From the NCBI GenBank assembly GCA_900553285.1, contig USCX01000008.1, forward strand, positions 1-28,149: a stretch of 28,149 nt of DNA. Direction: 5' to 3'. This DNA is from an uncultured Prevotella sp. GTDB taxonomy: Bacteria > Bacteroidota > Bacteroidia > Bacteroidales > Bacteroidaceae. The position numbers and the translations under genes are program-made. Positions 7,378 to 15,093 of this stretch are shown in pieces. Under the pieces are notes generated by a model that saw nothing but the letters and a program-made list of their open reading frames with translations, had not been told where the DNA came from and did no database searches. Numbering within the stretch: the first letter of the stretch is position 1; each line of letters begins with the position of its first letter.

Positions 7378-8577
7378 TTATACTGTATGTCCCGGATAGG
7401 CTTCCAGCGCCTTGCTCAGTACGATGAGAGCCTGTTCGAGGTCTTCTTTCTTCAAGACGTAAGCGATGCGCACCTGGTCAATTCCCGCACCGGGAGTGGT
7501 GTAAAATCCTGACGCCGGGGCCATCATGACAGTTTGACCTTCATAAGTGAATTCTTCCAAGCACCACGCGCAGAAACGCTCGGCGCTATCGACCGGCAGT
7601 TTGGCCACCGTATAGAATGCCCCCATGGGGATAGGGGAGTAGACGCCGGGAATGCGGTTGAGCCCGTCGATGAGACATTTGCGACGTTCCACATATTCGT
7701 CGTACACTTCACGCGAGTACTCGACGGGAGCATCGAGCGAAGCCTCGGCCACAATCTGACCGAGCAGAGGAGGACTGAGGCGCGCCTGGCAGAATTTCAT
7801 CACAGCCTGACGCACCTCCCGATTCTTGGTGATGAGCGCACCGATTCGGATTCCGCATTCGCTGTAACGCTTTGAGAACGAGTCTATCAGAACCACGTTC
7901 TGATCTATTCCTTCAAGGTGGCAGGCCGAAATATACGGAGACCCGGTATAGATGAACTCCCTGTACACCTCGTCAGAAAAGAGATAGAGGTCATACTTAC
8001 GTACGAGGTCGCGGATTTGGTGCATCTCACGCCGTGTATACAGGTAGCCGGTCGGGTTGTTGGGGTTGCAGATAAGAATGGCACGTGTGCGTTCGTTAAT
8101 GAGTTCCTCGAACTTTTCGACTTTGGGCAGCGAGAAGCCTTCGTCGATCGTAGTGGCGATGGTCCGGATTTTGGCCCCGGCCGAAATGGCGAACGCCATA
8201 TAATTGGCGTAAGCCGGTTCCGGAACGATGATTTCGTCTCCCGGGTTAAGGCAGGAAAGGAAGGCGAACAGCACGGCTTCCGACCCGCCCGCCGTCACGA
8301 TGATGTCGTCCGGTTGAAGGTGGATATCGTAATGGGCGTAGTAGCCTACCATCTTTTCGCGAAGGCTACGGAAGCCCTGACTCGGACTGTATTCAAGTAC
8401 GTGTCGGTCGATATGGCGCAAGGCATCGAGACCGACTTGCGGGGTGGGCAGATCGGGCTGTCCGATGTTCAAATGATAGACCTTGACGCCGCGTTCTTTT
8501 GCTTTGGCAGCCAAGGGGGCCAGCTTCCGGATAGGCGATTCGGGCATCTCGACGGCGCGCGCTGAAATATGTGGCAT
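7378..8577 (-). CDS. Class I PLP-dependent aminotransferase (aspartate/aromatic type)
   Basis: This is a 399-aa fold-type I aminotransferase of the AspC/AspB-like family. Visible motifs are YHLNIGQPDLPTP (about 34-46), a phosphate-binding AGGSEA (about 96-101), NPNNPTG (171-177, Asn174 binds PLP), SDEVYREF (201-208, Asp202 and Tyr205 contact the cofactor), and SFSKRYSECGIRIG with Lys236 as the Schiff-base lysine. A late VRIAYVL carries the Arg that binds the substrate alpha-carboxylate. Specificity (Asp, aromatic or other) cannot be read by eye. I chose the ATG at 8577 rather than a longer in-frame start at 8616. The TAnnTTTG promoter box lies at 8606-8613, so the longer start would precede the transcript. 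It heads a two-gene unit with the permease. Confidence 0.92.
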   Translation of the reverse strand: MPHISARAVEMPESPIRKLAPLAAKAKERGVKVYHLNIGQPDLPTPQVGLDALRHIDRHVLEYSPSQGFRSLREKMVGYYAHYDIHLQPDDIIVTAGGSEAVLFAFLSCLNPGDEIIVPEPAYANYMAFAISAGAKIRTIATTIDEGFSLPKVEKFEELINERTRAILICNPNNPTGYLYTRREMHQIRDLVRKYDLYLFSDEVYREFIYTGSPYISACHLEGIDQNVVLIDSFSKRYSECGIRIGALITKNREVRQAVMKFCQARLSPPLLGQIVAEASLDAPVEYSREVYDEYVERRKCLIDGLNRIPGVYSPIPMGAFYTVAKLPVDSAERFCAWCLEEFTYEGQTVMMAPASGFYTTPGAGIDQVRIAYVLKKEDLEQALIVLSKALEAYPGHTV

Positions 8578-8605
8578 GTTTTGCGAAATTAGTAACACGT
8601 GGAGG

Positions 8606-8613
8606 CAAAGGTA
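8606..8613 (-). promoter_or_regulatory. -7 element for the aminotransferase/permease unit
   Basis: TACCTTTG on the minus strand matches TAnnTTTG and lies 28 nt upstream of the ATG at 8577. It decides the start codon: the longer open frame from 8616 begins upstream of it. Confidence 0.72.
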
Positions 8614-8616
8614 CAA

Positions 8617-9067
8617 CTTTTCCGAAAATGAGCCTCAGGTCATAAGTATGGATTTCCGCCTTTGCCTGCCCCGCAAAGGGTCTAACCACTGCTATTCTGC
8701 CTGTCCCGGACGCGCGAAAACCAGCAGCCGGTCAGTCTTCCTACGACGTTTTTTAGAAATATATCCCGTTAATCATCAACTGAATACGAAAATAAGGAAA
8801 ACAATCGCAGCGACTATTCACTCAAACGGCACGCCCGTTTTCCCGATCGCAGTGACAGTTCGGACGAAACAGGCGGACCGTCCGTCAGCCAACTGCGTGA
8901 TTCTTTCATGGCACACCAATAAAAACTTTTTCTGATGAGCTGAAATCACCGAAAAGTTATGTAGCTTTGCATGTCTGAACGAGGCAGATAAGCAGAGCCG
9001 CATCGGCCTTCCGCCTGACATCCGCAGAAATTCAACAAGTAACTCACGAAAAGACACAGAAAGAACA
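8617..9067. other. Divergent intergenic region
   Basis: About 450 nt between two divergent units. It carries a plus-strand -7 box at 8962-8969 and a small hairpin (CGGACG with CGTCCG, near 8857-8885). Frames crossing it on either strand have no recognisable protein features. The remainder is unexplained. Confidence 0.55.
8962..8969 (+). promoter_or_regulatory. -7 element for the DUF4494-yggS-dnaE unit
   Basis: TAGCTTTG matches TAnnTTTG. It gives a 5' leader of roughly 90 nt before the ATG at 9068. No clear -33 TTTG is visible. Confidence 0.6.
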
Positions 9068-9538
9068 ATGATGTACGAATGGTTTGAATGCAAAATCAAA
9101 TACGAGAAGACGATGGAGAACGGCCAGGTGAAGAAAGTGACCGAGCCATACTTGGTGGACGCCATTAACTTTACGGAAGCCGAAAAGCGTATTATCGAGG
9201 AAATGACGCCTTTCATGACGGGCGAGTTCCAGGTGTCGGACATCAAAAGGGCCCGTTTTGCCGAACTTTTTGAGACACCGGGTGACGAAGCCGACAAATG
9301 GTTCAAATGCAAACTGACATTCGTTCTGCTGGACGAGAAGTCGGGGAAAGAAAAGAGGACGTCACAAAACATACTGGTCCAGGCCAGCGACCTGCGTGGA
9401 GCGGTCAGACGCTTGGACGAAGGCATGAAAGGAACGATGTCGGACTACGTGATTTCGTCGGTGACGGAAACACCGATAATGGACGTGTACCATTATCAGG
9501 AAAGCGTTCCGGAACATTTGAAAAAAGCAGAAAACTGA
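9068..9538 (+). CDS. DUF4494 family protein
   Basis: This is a 156-aa soluble protein. The opening YEWFECKIKYEKTMENG, with a repeat of the same idea at WFKCKLTFVLLDEKSGKEKR (about 78-97), suggests two related beta-rich halves. It ends ETPIMDVYHYQ. I recognise the pattern as DUF4494, a family of unknown function found mainly in Bacteroidetes. No signal peptide, TM segment or catalytic motif is apparent. ATG codons at 9068 and 9071 are adjacent; either could initiate. Its stop is one base from the yggS start codon, so the two are almost certainly translated from one mRNA. The internal symmetry (ProTyrLeuValAspAlaIle versus IleLeuValGlnAlaSerAsp after each half) fits a duplicated fold, which is inference. 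Confidence 0.88.
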   Translation: MMYEWFECKIKYEKTMENGQVKKVTEPYLVDAINFTEAEKRIIEEMTPFMTGEFQVSDIKRARFAELFETPGDEADKWFKCKLTFVLLDEKSGKEKRTSQNILVQASDLRGAVRRLDEGMKGTMSDYVISSVTETPIMDVYHYQESVPEHLKKAEN

Positions 9539-9539
9539 T

Positions 9540-10217
9540 ATGTACACCCCTCTACAACAACGGCTTATGTCCGTACGCGCCTCGCTGCCGACGGGCGTAG
9601 AGTTGGTAGCCGTGTCGAAATATCATCCCGTCGAAGCCCTTCGCGAGGCCTACGACGCCGGGCAACGCATTTTCGGCGAAAGCCATGTGCAGGAGATGCA
9701 GGAAAAGCGAGGTATGCTGCCATCGGACATCGAATGGCACTTTATCGGGCATTTGCAAACGAACAAAGTGAAATACATTGTGCCCTACGTCTCACTCATT
9801 CATGCAGTCGATTCCCGAAAACTGCTTCTGGAAATCGAGAAGCAAGCAGCGCGTTGCGGGAGGGTGGTTTCATGCCTGCTCGAGCTGCATGTGGCGGCCG
9901 AGGCCACGAAGTATGGATTTACGATAGAAGAGGCACGTAATCTTTTGATGAGCAACGACTTGAAAGATTTAGCTCACGTAAAAATCAGAGGACTGATGTG
10001 CATGGCTACTTACACAGACAACACTGCGCAAATCCGCCATGAATTTGCGCAAGCCCATGCCTTGTTTCAGGAAGTCAAAGCCGCACGCTACGCCGACGAC
10101 GAAACATTCGGCTTGCGCTCGTGGGGCATGAGCCATGACTATGAACTGGCTATCGAAGAAGGCAGCAACATGGTGCGCGTAGGCACAAAAATTTTTGGCG
10201 AACGCCAGTACATCTAA
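9540..10217 (+). CDS. yggS: YggS/PROSC-type pyridoxal phosphate homeostasis protein
   Basis: This 225-aa protein fits the single-domain alanine-racemase-like (fold type III) family that holds PLP and buffers its level in the cytosol rather than catalysing a reaction. The PLP lysine sits in ELVAVSKYHP (Lys27). Further hallmarks are FGESHVQEM, IEWHFIGHLQTNK (about 65-77), VKIRGLMCMATY and the C-terminal GMSHDYELAIEEGSNMVRVGTKIFG (about 197-221). Ser199 and the glycine-containing GTKIFG loop should bind the phosphate. The start overlaps closely with the end of the DUF4494 gene and is 11 nt before a 63-aa gene, inside the unit leading to dnaE. Length is normal for the family. Confidence 0.95.
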   Translation: MYTPLQQRLMSVRASLPTGVELVAVSKYHPVEALREAYDAGQRIFGESHVQEMQEKRGMLPSDIEWHFIGHLQTNKVKYIVPYVSLIHAVDSRKLLLEIEKQAARCGRVVSCLLELHVAAEATKYGFTIEEARNLLMSNDLKDLAHVKIRGLMCMATYTDNTAQIRHEFAQAHALFQEVKAARYADDETFGLRSWGMSHDYELAIEEGSNMVRVGTKIFGERQYI

Positions 10218-10228
10218 ACTCGACAACG

Positions 10229-10420
10229 ATGAGCGACGGAAACTATAACCGCAATTTGCTGCCTTACCACAACTATCAGAGCGGGGTGCGCGCCGGGAAA
10301 GCCGCACTCCGGCAACTTGCCGTCGACGAACTGCGCCGGCAGGTGAAGGAACTCCGTCCGGACCTTACCACAGACGAAGTGGAGCGGCGTGCGGCAATCA
10401 TGCGCGAGAAATTAAAATGA
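10229..10420 (+). CDS. Small conserved hypothetical protein (63 aa)
   Basis: A short, basic, soluble protein. The N-terminus NYNRNLLPYHNYQSGVRAGK is aromatic and Gly-containing; the rest (about 24-63) is a predicted amphipathic helical pair rich in Arg, Glu and Leu, ending RRAAIMREKLK. I recall similar short proteins beginning with an NLLPY motif in Bacteroidales but cannot name a family. It is spaced 11 nt after yggS and 20 nt before dnaE, with no promoter box between, which supports a real gene in the operon. Function unknown; a nucleic-acid or protein-protein contact would fit its charge but is only a guess. Confidence 0.75.
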   Translation: MSDGNYNRNLLPYHNYQSGVRAGKAALRQLAVDELRRQVKELRPDLTTDEVERRAAIMREKLK

Positions 10421-10440
10421 CATAAGACTTTGACGACCAA

Positions 10441-13400
10441 ATGGAAAGATACATTCACTTACATGTTCACTCCCAATACTCCATCCTTGACGGTCAGGCC
10501 GCCATTCCGAAGCTCGTCGACAAAGCCATCAAGGATGGGATGCCCGGCATGGCGCTCACAGACCACGGCAACATGATGGGCATCAAGGAGTTTTACAACT
10601 ATGTGTGCAAGATAAAGGGCAAGGCCAAAGACGCGCTGGCCGAAGCCGAAAAGCAAATGAGCGAAGCACAGCCCGAGGAACAGGAAAAACTCCGCAAAAC
10701 CATCGAAGCGCAACAGCGCATTTTAGCCTTCAAGCCTTTGTTCGGCTGCGAGATGTATGTAGCGCGTAGAGGCATGGCGCGCAAGGAAGCCCGCGAAGAC
10801 CAATCGGGCTGGCACTTGGTGGTTATTGCTAAAAACGAAAAGGGATACCACAACCTCGTCAAGCTCGTATCGCGGGCATGGACCGACGGTTTCTACATGA
10901 GGCCACGTACAGATCATGAGGAGCTCGAGCGTTATAAAGAGGGGCTCATCGTCAGTTCTGCTTGCCTGGGCGGTGAAATCCCTCGCAAGATATTGAATGG
11001 CCAGATAGAGGAAGCCGAAAAAGCGGTGCAGTGGTTCAAATCCGTGTTTGGTGACGACTACTATCTGGAACTCCAACGTCACCAGGTGACCGACCCATCC
11101 ATACGGGCGAACAGGGAAACCTATCCGATGCAGCAGCAGGTGAACAAAGTGCTCGTCGAACTGGCGCGGAAATACGACGTGAAACTTGTCTGCACCAACG
11201 ACTGCCACTTTGTGGATGAAGAGAACGCCGAAGCCCACGACCGCCTGATTTGCCTGGCCACTAACCGCGAGCTGAACGATCCGAAACGTATGCTGTATTC
11301 CAAGCAGGAGTGGTTCAAGACCCAAGCTGAGATGAACGCCATATTCAGCGACATACCTGATGCCCTGGCCAACACATGCGAGGTGTGCGACAAGGTGGAG
11401 CTTTACAGCATCGACCATGCTCCCATTATGCCTAACTTCGACATCCCCAAGGAGTTCGGAACAGAAGAAGAGTATCGCCAGAAATACACGGAGAAAGACC
11501 TTTTCGACGAGTTCACACGCGATGAAAACGGCAACGTCGTTCTCTCGCAAGAAGAAGCTGAAAAGAAAATCAAGAAACTCGGCGGATACGACAAACTGTA
11601 CCGTATCAAGCTCGAAGCGGACTATCTGGCCAAACTGACTTACGAGCGAGCCGCCGAACGTTATCCGACGCCCTTTTCGGACGAAGTAAAGGAACGCTTG
11701 AATTTCGAGCTTCATATCATGAAGACAATGGGCTTCCCGGGCTACTTCCTCATTGTGCAGGACTACATATATGCCGCGCGCAACGAGCTTGGTGTCTCAG
11801 TCGGCCCGGGTCGTGGCTCAGCTGCAGGATCGGCCGTGGCCTATTGCTTAGGTATCACACAAATCGACCCGATCAAGTATGACCTGCTGTTCGAACGCTT
11901 TCTCAACCCGGACCGAATCTCTCTTCCGGATATCGATGTCGACTTCGATGACGACGGTCGCGGCAAGGTGCTCAACTGGGTAACCCAAAAGTATGGCGCA
12001 GAGAAAGTGGCGCACATCATCACCTACGGCACAATGGCCACAAAGCTCGCCATCAAGGACGTGGCCCGCGTTGAAAAATTGCCCATCGACGTCAGCAATC
12101 ACTTGTGCAAACTCATCCCGGACAAACTGCCCGAAGGCCCGGACGGGAAGGTGCCCAAAATGAACCTGACGAATGCCATCGCCGCCATTCCGGAACTCCG
12201 CGCGGCAGAAGCATCGGACGACGTATTATTGCACGATACCATCCGATACGCCAAAATGCTGGAAGGAAATGTGCGCAACACGGGCGTTCACGCCTGCGGC
12301 ACGATTATATGCCGTGACGACATTTCTGACTGGGTGCCCATTTCGACAGCCGAAGATAAGGAAACGGGAGAAAAACTGCGCTGCACGCAGTATGAGGGGA
12401 GCGTCATCGAAGAAACGGGACTCATTAAGATGGACTTCTTGGGCTTAAAGACGCTATCCATCATCAAAGAGGCCATCGAGAACATCAAAATGAGCCTTGG
12501 CATTGAGCTCGACATAGACAAAATCCCCATCGACGACCCGGCGACATACCAGCTATACTGTGAAGGCAGGACGATTGGCACGTTCCAGTTCGAGTCTGCC
12601 GGCATGCAGAAATACCTGCGTGAGCTTCAACCCTCGACCTTTGAGGACCTCATCGCGATGAATGCGCTCTACCGCCCCGGCCCTATGGCCTACATACCGC
12701 AGTTCATTGCCCGCAAGCATGGGAAGGAGCCCATCACGTACGACCTGCCCTGTATGGAGAAGTACCTGAAAGATACGTATGGCATTACCGTCTATCAAGA
12801 GCAGGTCATGCTTCTTTCGCGTGTCATCGCGAATTTCACACGAGGCGAGAGCGACACACTGCGCAAGGCCATGGGCAAAAAGCTCATCGAAAAGCTGAAC
12901 CACATGTATCCCAAGTTTATCGCCGGCGGAAAAGCGAACGGATACGACGAAAAGGTGCTGGAAAAAATCTGGAACGACTGGCGGGCCTTCGCCTCGTATG
13001 CTTTCAACAAAAGCCACGCCACGTGCTACTCGTGGGTGGCCTACCAGACGGCCTACCTGAAAGCCAATTTCCCTGCCCAGTACATGGCGGCCACGATGAG
13101 CCGCAACCTGACAAACATTGTCGACATTACGAAATTCCTCGACGAATGTAAGGCCATGGATATCCAAGCTCTTGGTCCCGATGTCAATGAGAGCTATCTG
13201 AAATTCTCCGTCAACAACCACGGGGCCATACGTTTCGGACTTGGAGCAGTCAAAGGAGTAGGAGAGGCAGCCGTCGAAGCCATCGTCAAAGAGCGCACGG
13301 CCCACGGTCTCTTCCGTTCGGTCTACGATTTCATGCAACGCGTGAATCTGAACGCATGTAACCGTAAAAACATAGAAAACCTGATTTTAGCCGGCGCTTT

Positions 13401-14244
13401 CGACAGTTTTGCAGATATCCAGCGCGAACAATACTTCGAAGTCAACGACAGAGGGGAAACGTTTGTGGAAAGCCTCGTGCGCTACGGCAACCGTTACCAG
13501 CAGGAGAAGGCGATGAGCCAGAACTCTCTCTTTGCCGGGGAGGACGCCGTCGAAATCGCCCAACCAGAGCCACAAAGTCAGTTCACGAAGTGGAGCCCGG
13601 TAGAAAGACTGAACAAAGAGCGCGACTTGATAGGCATCTATATTTCCGGCCATCCGCTCGACGAATATGCCGTTTCGATGAAATTCCTCTGCACGACGCA
13701 TTGCGACCAGCTGGCAGACCTCGAGGCTCTCGCCAACAAGGAAATCACATTCGGAGGAATACTGACGGAAGTCAGGGAGGGGCAAACCCGAAACGGGAAG
13801 CCGTATGGCCGCGTGAAAATCGAGGACTACGCAGGAGCGGGCGAAGTGGCGCTCTTTGGTGACGAGTGGACACGCTGGCGAAACTATCTGATTTCGGTGG
13901 GAAACATACTGTATCTCACAGCCCGTGTCGAACCACGCCGCTGGCGTGAGGACGCCTTTGACCTCCGCATAGGCCGCATAGAGTTTCTTTCGGACGTGAA
14001 CAACAGCCGCATAGAGCGGCTGACCATTACCACACGGTTGGAAGACGTCGACGAGCAGTTTGTCAATGAATTGACCTCGCATATCAAATCATCTCCCGGA
14101 CCGACTGAACTTTTCATCCAGGTCGTAGATTTGGAAAACAATATGCGCGTGGACCTGCAAGCGCAGAACCATCGCCTTGCCGTTAAAAAGTCCTTAATCG
14201 ACTTCCTCGACGGCCAACCTAAGTTGGAATACAAAATTAATTAG
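10441..14244 (+). CDS. dnaE: DNA polymerase III alpha subunit DnaE
   Basis: This 1267-aa C-family polymerase is the catalytic subunit of the replicative holoenzyme. The N-terminal PHP domain opens HLHVHSQYSILDG and includes ALTDHGNM, FGCEMY and CTNDCHFVDEEN (near 255-265). The polymerase core follows: GPGRGSAAGS (about 458), the catalytic aspartates in PDIDVDFDDDGR (about 497-508), then IITYGTMA, YQEQVM and FNKSHATCYSWVAYQTAYLKANFP (about 855-880). The C-terminal part holds a helix-hairpin-helix region (FGLGAVKGVGEAAV, about 930) and an OB-fold domain (ITFGGILTEVREGQTRNGKPYG, about 1102-1123). Length is at the upper end for DnaE. A charged insertion of about 40 residues near 55-90 lies inside the PHP domain. 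It follows three small genes in one unit. Confidence 0.98.
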   Translation: MERYIHLHVHSQYSILDGQAAIPKLVDKAIKDGMPGMALTDHGNMMGIKEFYNYVCKIKGKAKDALAEAEKQMSEAQPEEQEKLRKTIEAQQRILAFKPLFGCEMYVARRGMARKEAREDQSGWHLVVIAKNEKGYHNLVKLVSRAWTDGFYMRPRTDHEELERYKEGLIVSSACLGGEIPRKILNGQIEEAEKAVQWFKSVFGDDYYLELQRHQVTDPSIRANRETYPMQQQVNKVLVELARKYDVKLVCTNDCHFVDEENAEAHDRLICLATNRELNDPKRMLYSKQEWFKTQAEMNAIFSDIPDALANTCEVCDKVELYSIDHAPIMPNFDIPKEFGTEEEYRQKYTEKDLFDEFTRDENGNVVLSQEEAEKKIKKLGGYDKLYRIKLEADYLAKLTYERAAERYPTPFSDEVKERLNFELHIMKTMGFPGYFLIVQDYIYAARNELGVSVGPGRGSAAGSAVAYCLGITQIDPIKYDLLFERFLNPDRISLPDIDVDFDDDGRGKVLNWVTQKYGAEKVAHIITYGTMATKLAIKDVARVEKLPIDVSNHLCKLIPDKLPEGPDGKVPKMNLTNAIAAIPELRAAEASDDVLLHDTIRYAKMLEGNVRNTGVHACGTIICRDDISDWVPISTAEDKETGEKLRCTQYEGSVIEETGLIKMDFLGLKTLSIIKEAIENIKMSLGIELDIDKIPIDDPATYQLYCEGRTIGTFQFESAGMQKYLRELQPSTFEDLIAMNALYRPGPMAYIPQFIARKHGKEPITYDLPCMEKYLKDTYGITVYQEQVMLLSRVIANFTRGESDTLRKAMGKKLIEKLNHMYPKFIAGGKANGYDEKVLEKIWNDWRAFASYAFNKSHATCYSWVAYQTAYLKANFPAQYMAATMSRNLTNIVDITKFLDECKAMDIQALGPDVNESYLKFSVNNHGAIRFGLGAVKGVGEAAVEAIVKERTAHGLFRSVYDFMQRVNLNACNRKNIENLILAGAFDSFADIQREQYFEVNDRGETFVESLVRYGNRYQQEKAMSQNSLFAGEDAVEIAQPEPQSQFTKWSPVERLNKERDLIGIYISGHPLDEYAVSMKFLCTTHCDQLADLEALANKEITFGGILTEVREGQTRNGKPYGRVKIEDYAGAGEVALFGDEWTRWRNYLISVGNILYLTARVEPRRWREDAFDLRIGRIEFLSDVNNSRIERLTITTRLEDVDEQFVNELTSHIKSSPGPTELFIQVVDLENNMRVDLQAQNHRLAVKKSLIDFLDGQPKLEYKIN

Positions 14245-14252
14245 TACTTTTG
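14224..14252 (+). promoter_or_regulatory. Promoter for trxA at the end of dnaE
   Basis: TTGG (14224-14227) and TACTTTTG (14245-14252) are 17 nt apart. The -7 box begins at the base after the dnaE stop codon, so trxA can be expressed separately from the long upstream unit. Confidence 0.65.
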
Positions 14253-14281
14253 CCTTACTATTAACCTCACTCAAAATAATC

Positions 14282-14596
14282 ATGGAAATAGAAATCAAGA
14301 ACAACAACTTGGCCGAACTGACAGCGCAGGGACTTCCCGCAGTACTCGACTTCTACGCCACGTGGTGCGGACCCTGTAAAAAAATAGCCCCTATCCTTGA
14401 AGAACTCGCCGGCGAATATGATGGCAAAATCGTGGTGGGAAAATGTGATGTGGACGAGAACGACGAGCTTGCCGCACAGTATGGCATCCGCAACATACCG
14501 ACCGTTCTTTTCATCAAAAACGGCGAAATCGTGGATAAGCACGTCGGAGCAGCCCCCAAATCCGCATTCGATGAAAAATTCAAAGCCCTACTTTGA
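14282..14596 (+). CDS. trxA: Thioredoxin
   Basis: This 104-aa cytosolic thioredoxin reduces protein disulfides using electrons from thioredoxin reductase. The redox site is ATWCGPCKK (Trp28, Cys29, Cys32), preceded by VLDFYA. The segment KCDVDENDELAAQYGIRNIPTV carries the conserved cis-proline (NIPT, about 73-76), and FIKNGEIVDKHVGA follows as in canonical TrxA. No signal peptide is present, unlike the periplasmic thioredoxin-like proteins common in Bacteroidales. A promoter box sits directly behind dnaE, 29 nt upstream. The stop TGA shares a base with the ATG of the next gene. Confidence 0.96.
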   Translation: MEIEIKNNNLAELTAQGLPAVLDFYATWCGPCKKIAPILEELAGEYDGKIVVGKCDVDENDELAAQYGIRNIPTVLFIKNGEIVDKHVGAAPKSAFDEKFKALL

Positions 14597-14922
14597 TGGC
14601 TTCAATTGACGACGAAATTCTGAAAGACGCCGAAGACGACGCCCGCGCTGTCGCCTTCATCCGCCAACAGTTACCCTTGGAACTGAAAGACAAGTTTTCA
14701 GAAGAACAGCTATACTATTTCTTGGACCTGATTGCCGAATACTATGCCAACAGCGGCGTGCTGGACGCTACGCCAGATGAAGACGGATACGTAGATATAG
14801 ACATCGAGAAGATGGCCACCGAACTGGTGAAGAAGGCCGCAAGGGAAAATATAGGTACCTTTACGTCAGAAGAACTTGCCTTCGTTATCGAGGCGGAAAT
14901 GGACTTTGCAGAAAGCGAATAG
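14596..14922 (+). CDS. Conserved acidic hypothetical protein (108 aa)
   Basis: An acidic, mostly helical cytosolic protein (MASIDDEILKDAEDDA at the start, AEMDFAESE at the end). Helical stretches are LPLELKDKFSEEQLYYFLDLIAEYYANSG (about 24-52) and a region from IDIEKMATELVKKAARE (about 70) to EELAFVIEAE (about 95-104). I recall homologues behind trxA in Bacteroidales but no functional name. The start is the ATG at 14596 in a TGATG overlap with the trxA stop. A TTG one codon earlier is possible but less likely. Translational coupling to thioredoxin is probable. A strong terminator follows 27 nt after the stop, so this closes the transcription unit. Confidence 0.85.
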   Translation: MASIDDEILKDAEDDARAVAFIRQQLPLELKDKFSEEQLYYFLDLIAEYYANSGVLDATPDEDGYVDIDIEKMATELVKKAARENIGTFTSEELAFVIEAEMDFAESE

Positions 14923-14949
14923 ACGGCCGTCCGACCGCCAGCATCCAAT

Positions 14950-14998
14950 CGGCCGCGTGTTTGTTGTCAGCATGAAGCAAACACGCGGCCGCCTTTTT
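14950..14998 (+). terminator. Rho-independent terminator after the dnaE-trxA unit
   Basis: A perfect 14-bp stem (14950-14963 with 14978-14991), 14-nt loop, then CC and TTTTT. Classic intrinsic terminator. Confidence 0.93.
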
Positions 14999-15093
14999 CG
15001 GAAAGAAAATCCTATTTAGGGTTTGTTAAGCCGTAAGAGGTTAAACATTCGCCCACACAGAAAATCATATCACTAAACGATAAACCACGAAAT

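Noticed and set aside
8483..8935. Plus-strand open frame of about 150 codons across the 8617-9067 gap
   Set aside because: It begins antisense to the aminotransferase gene, shows no domain or signal, and has no promoter box placed to drive it.
8818..9426. Minus-strand open frame of about 200 codons
   Set aside because: It is mostly antisense to the DUF4494 gene and has a composition of a shadow frame, with no recognisable protein features.
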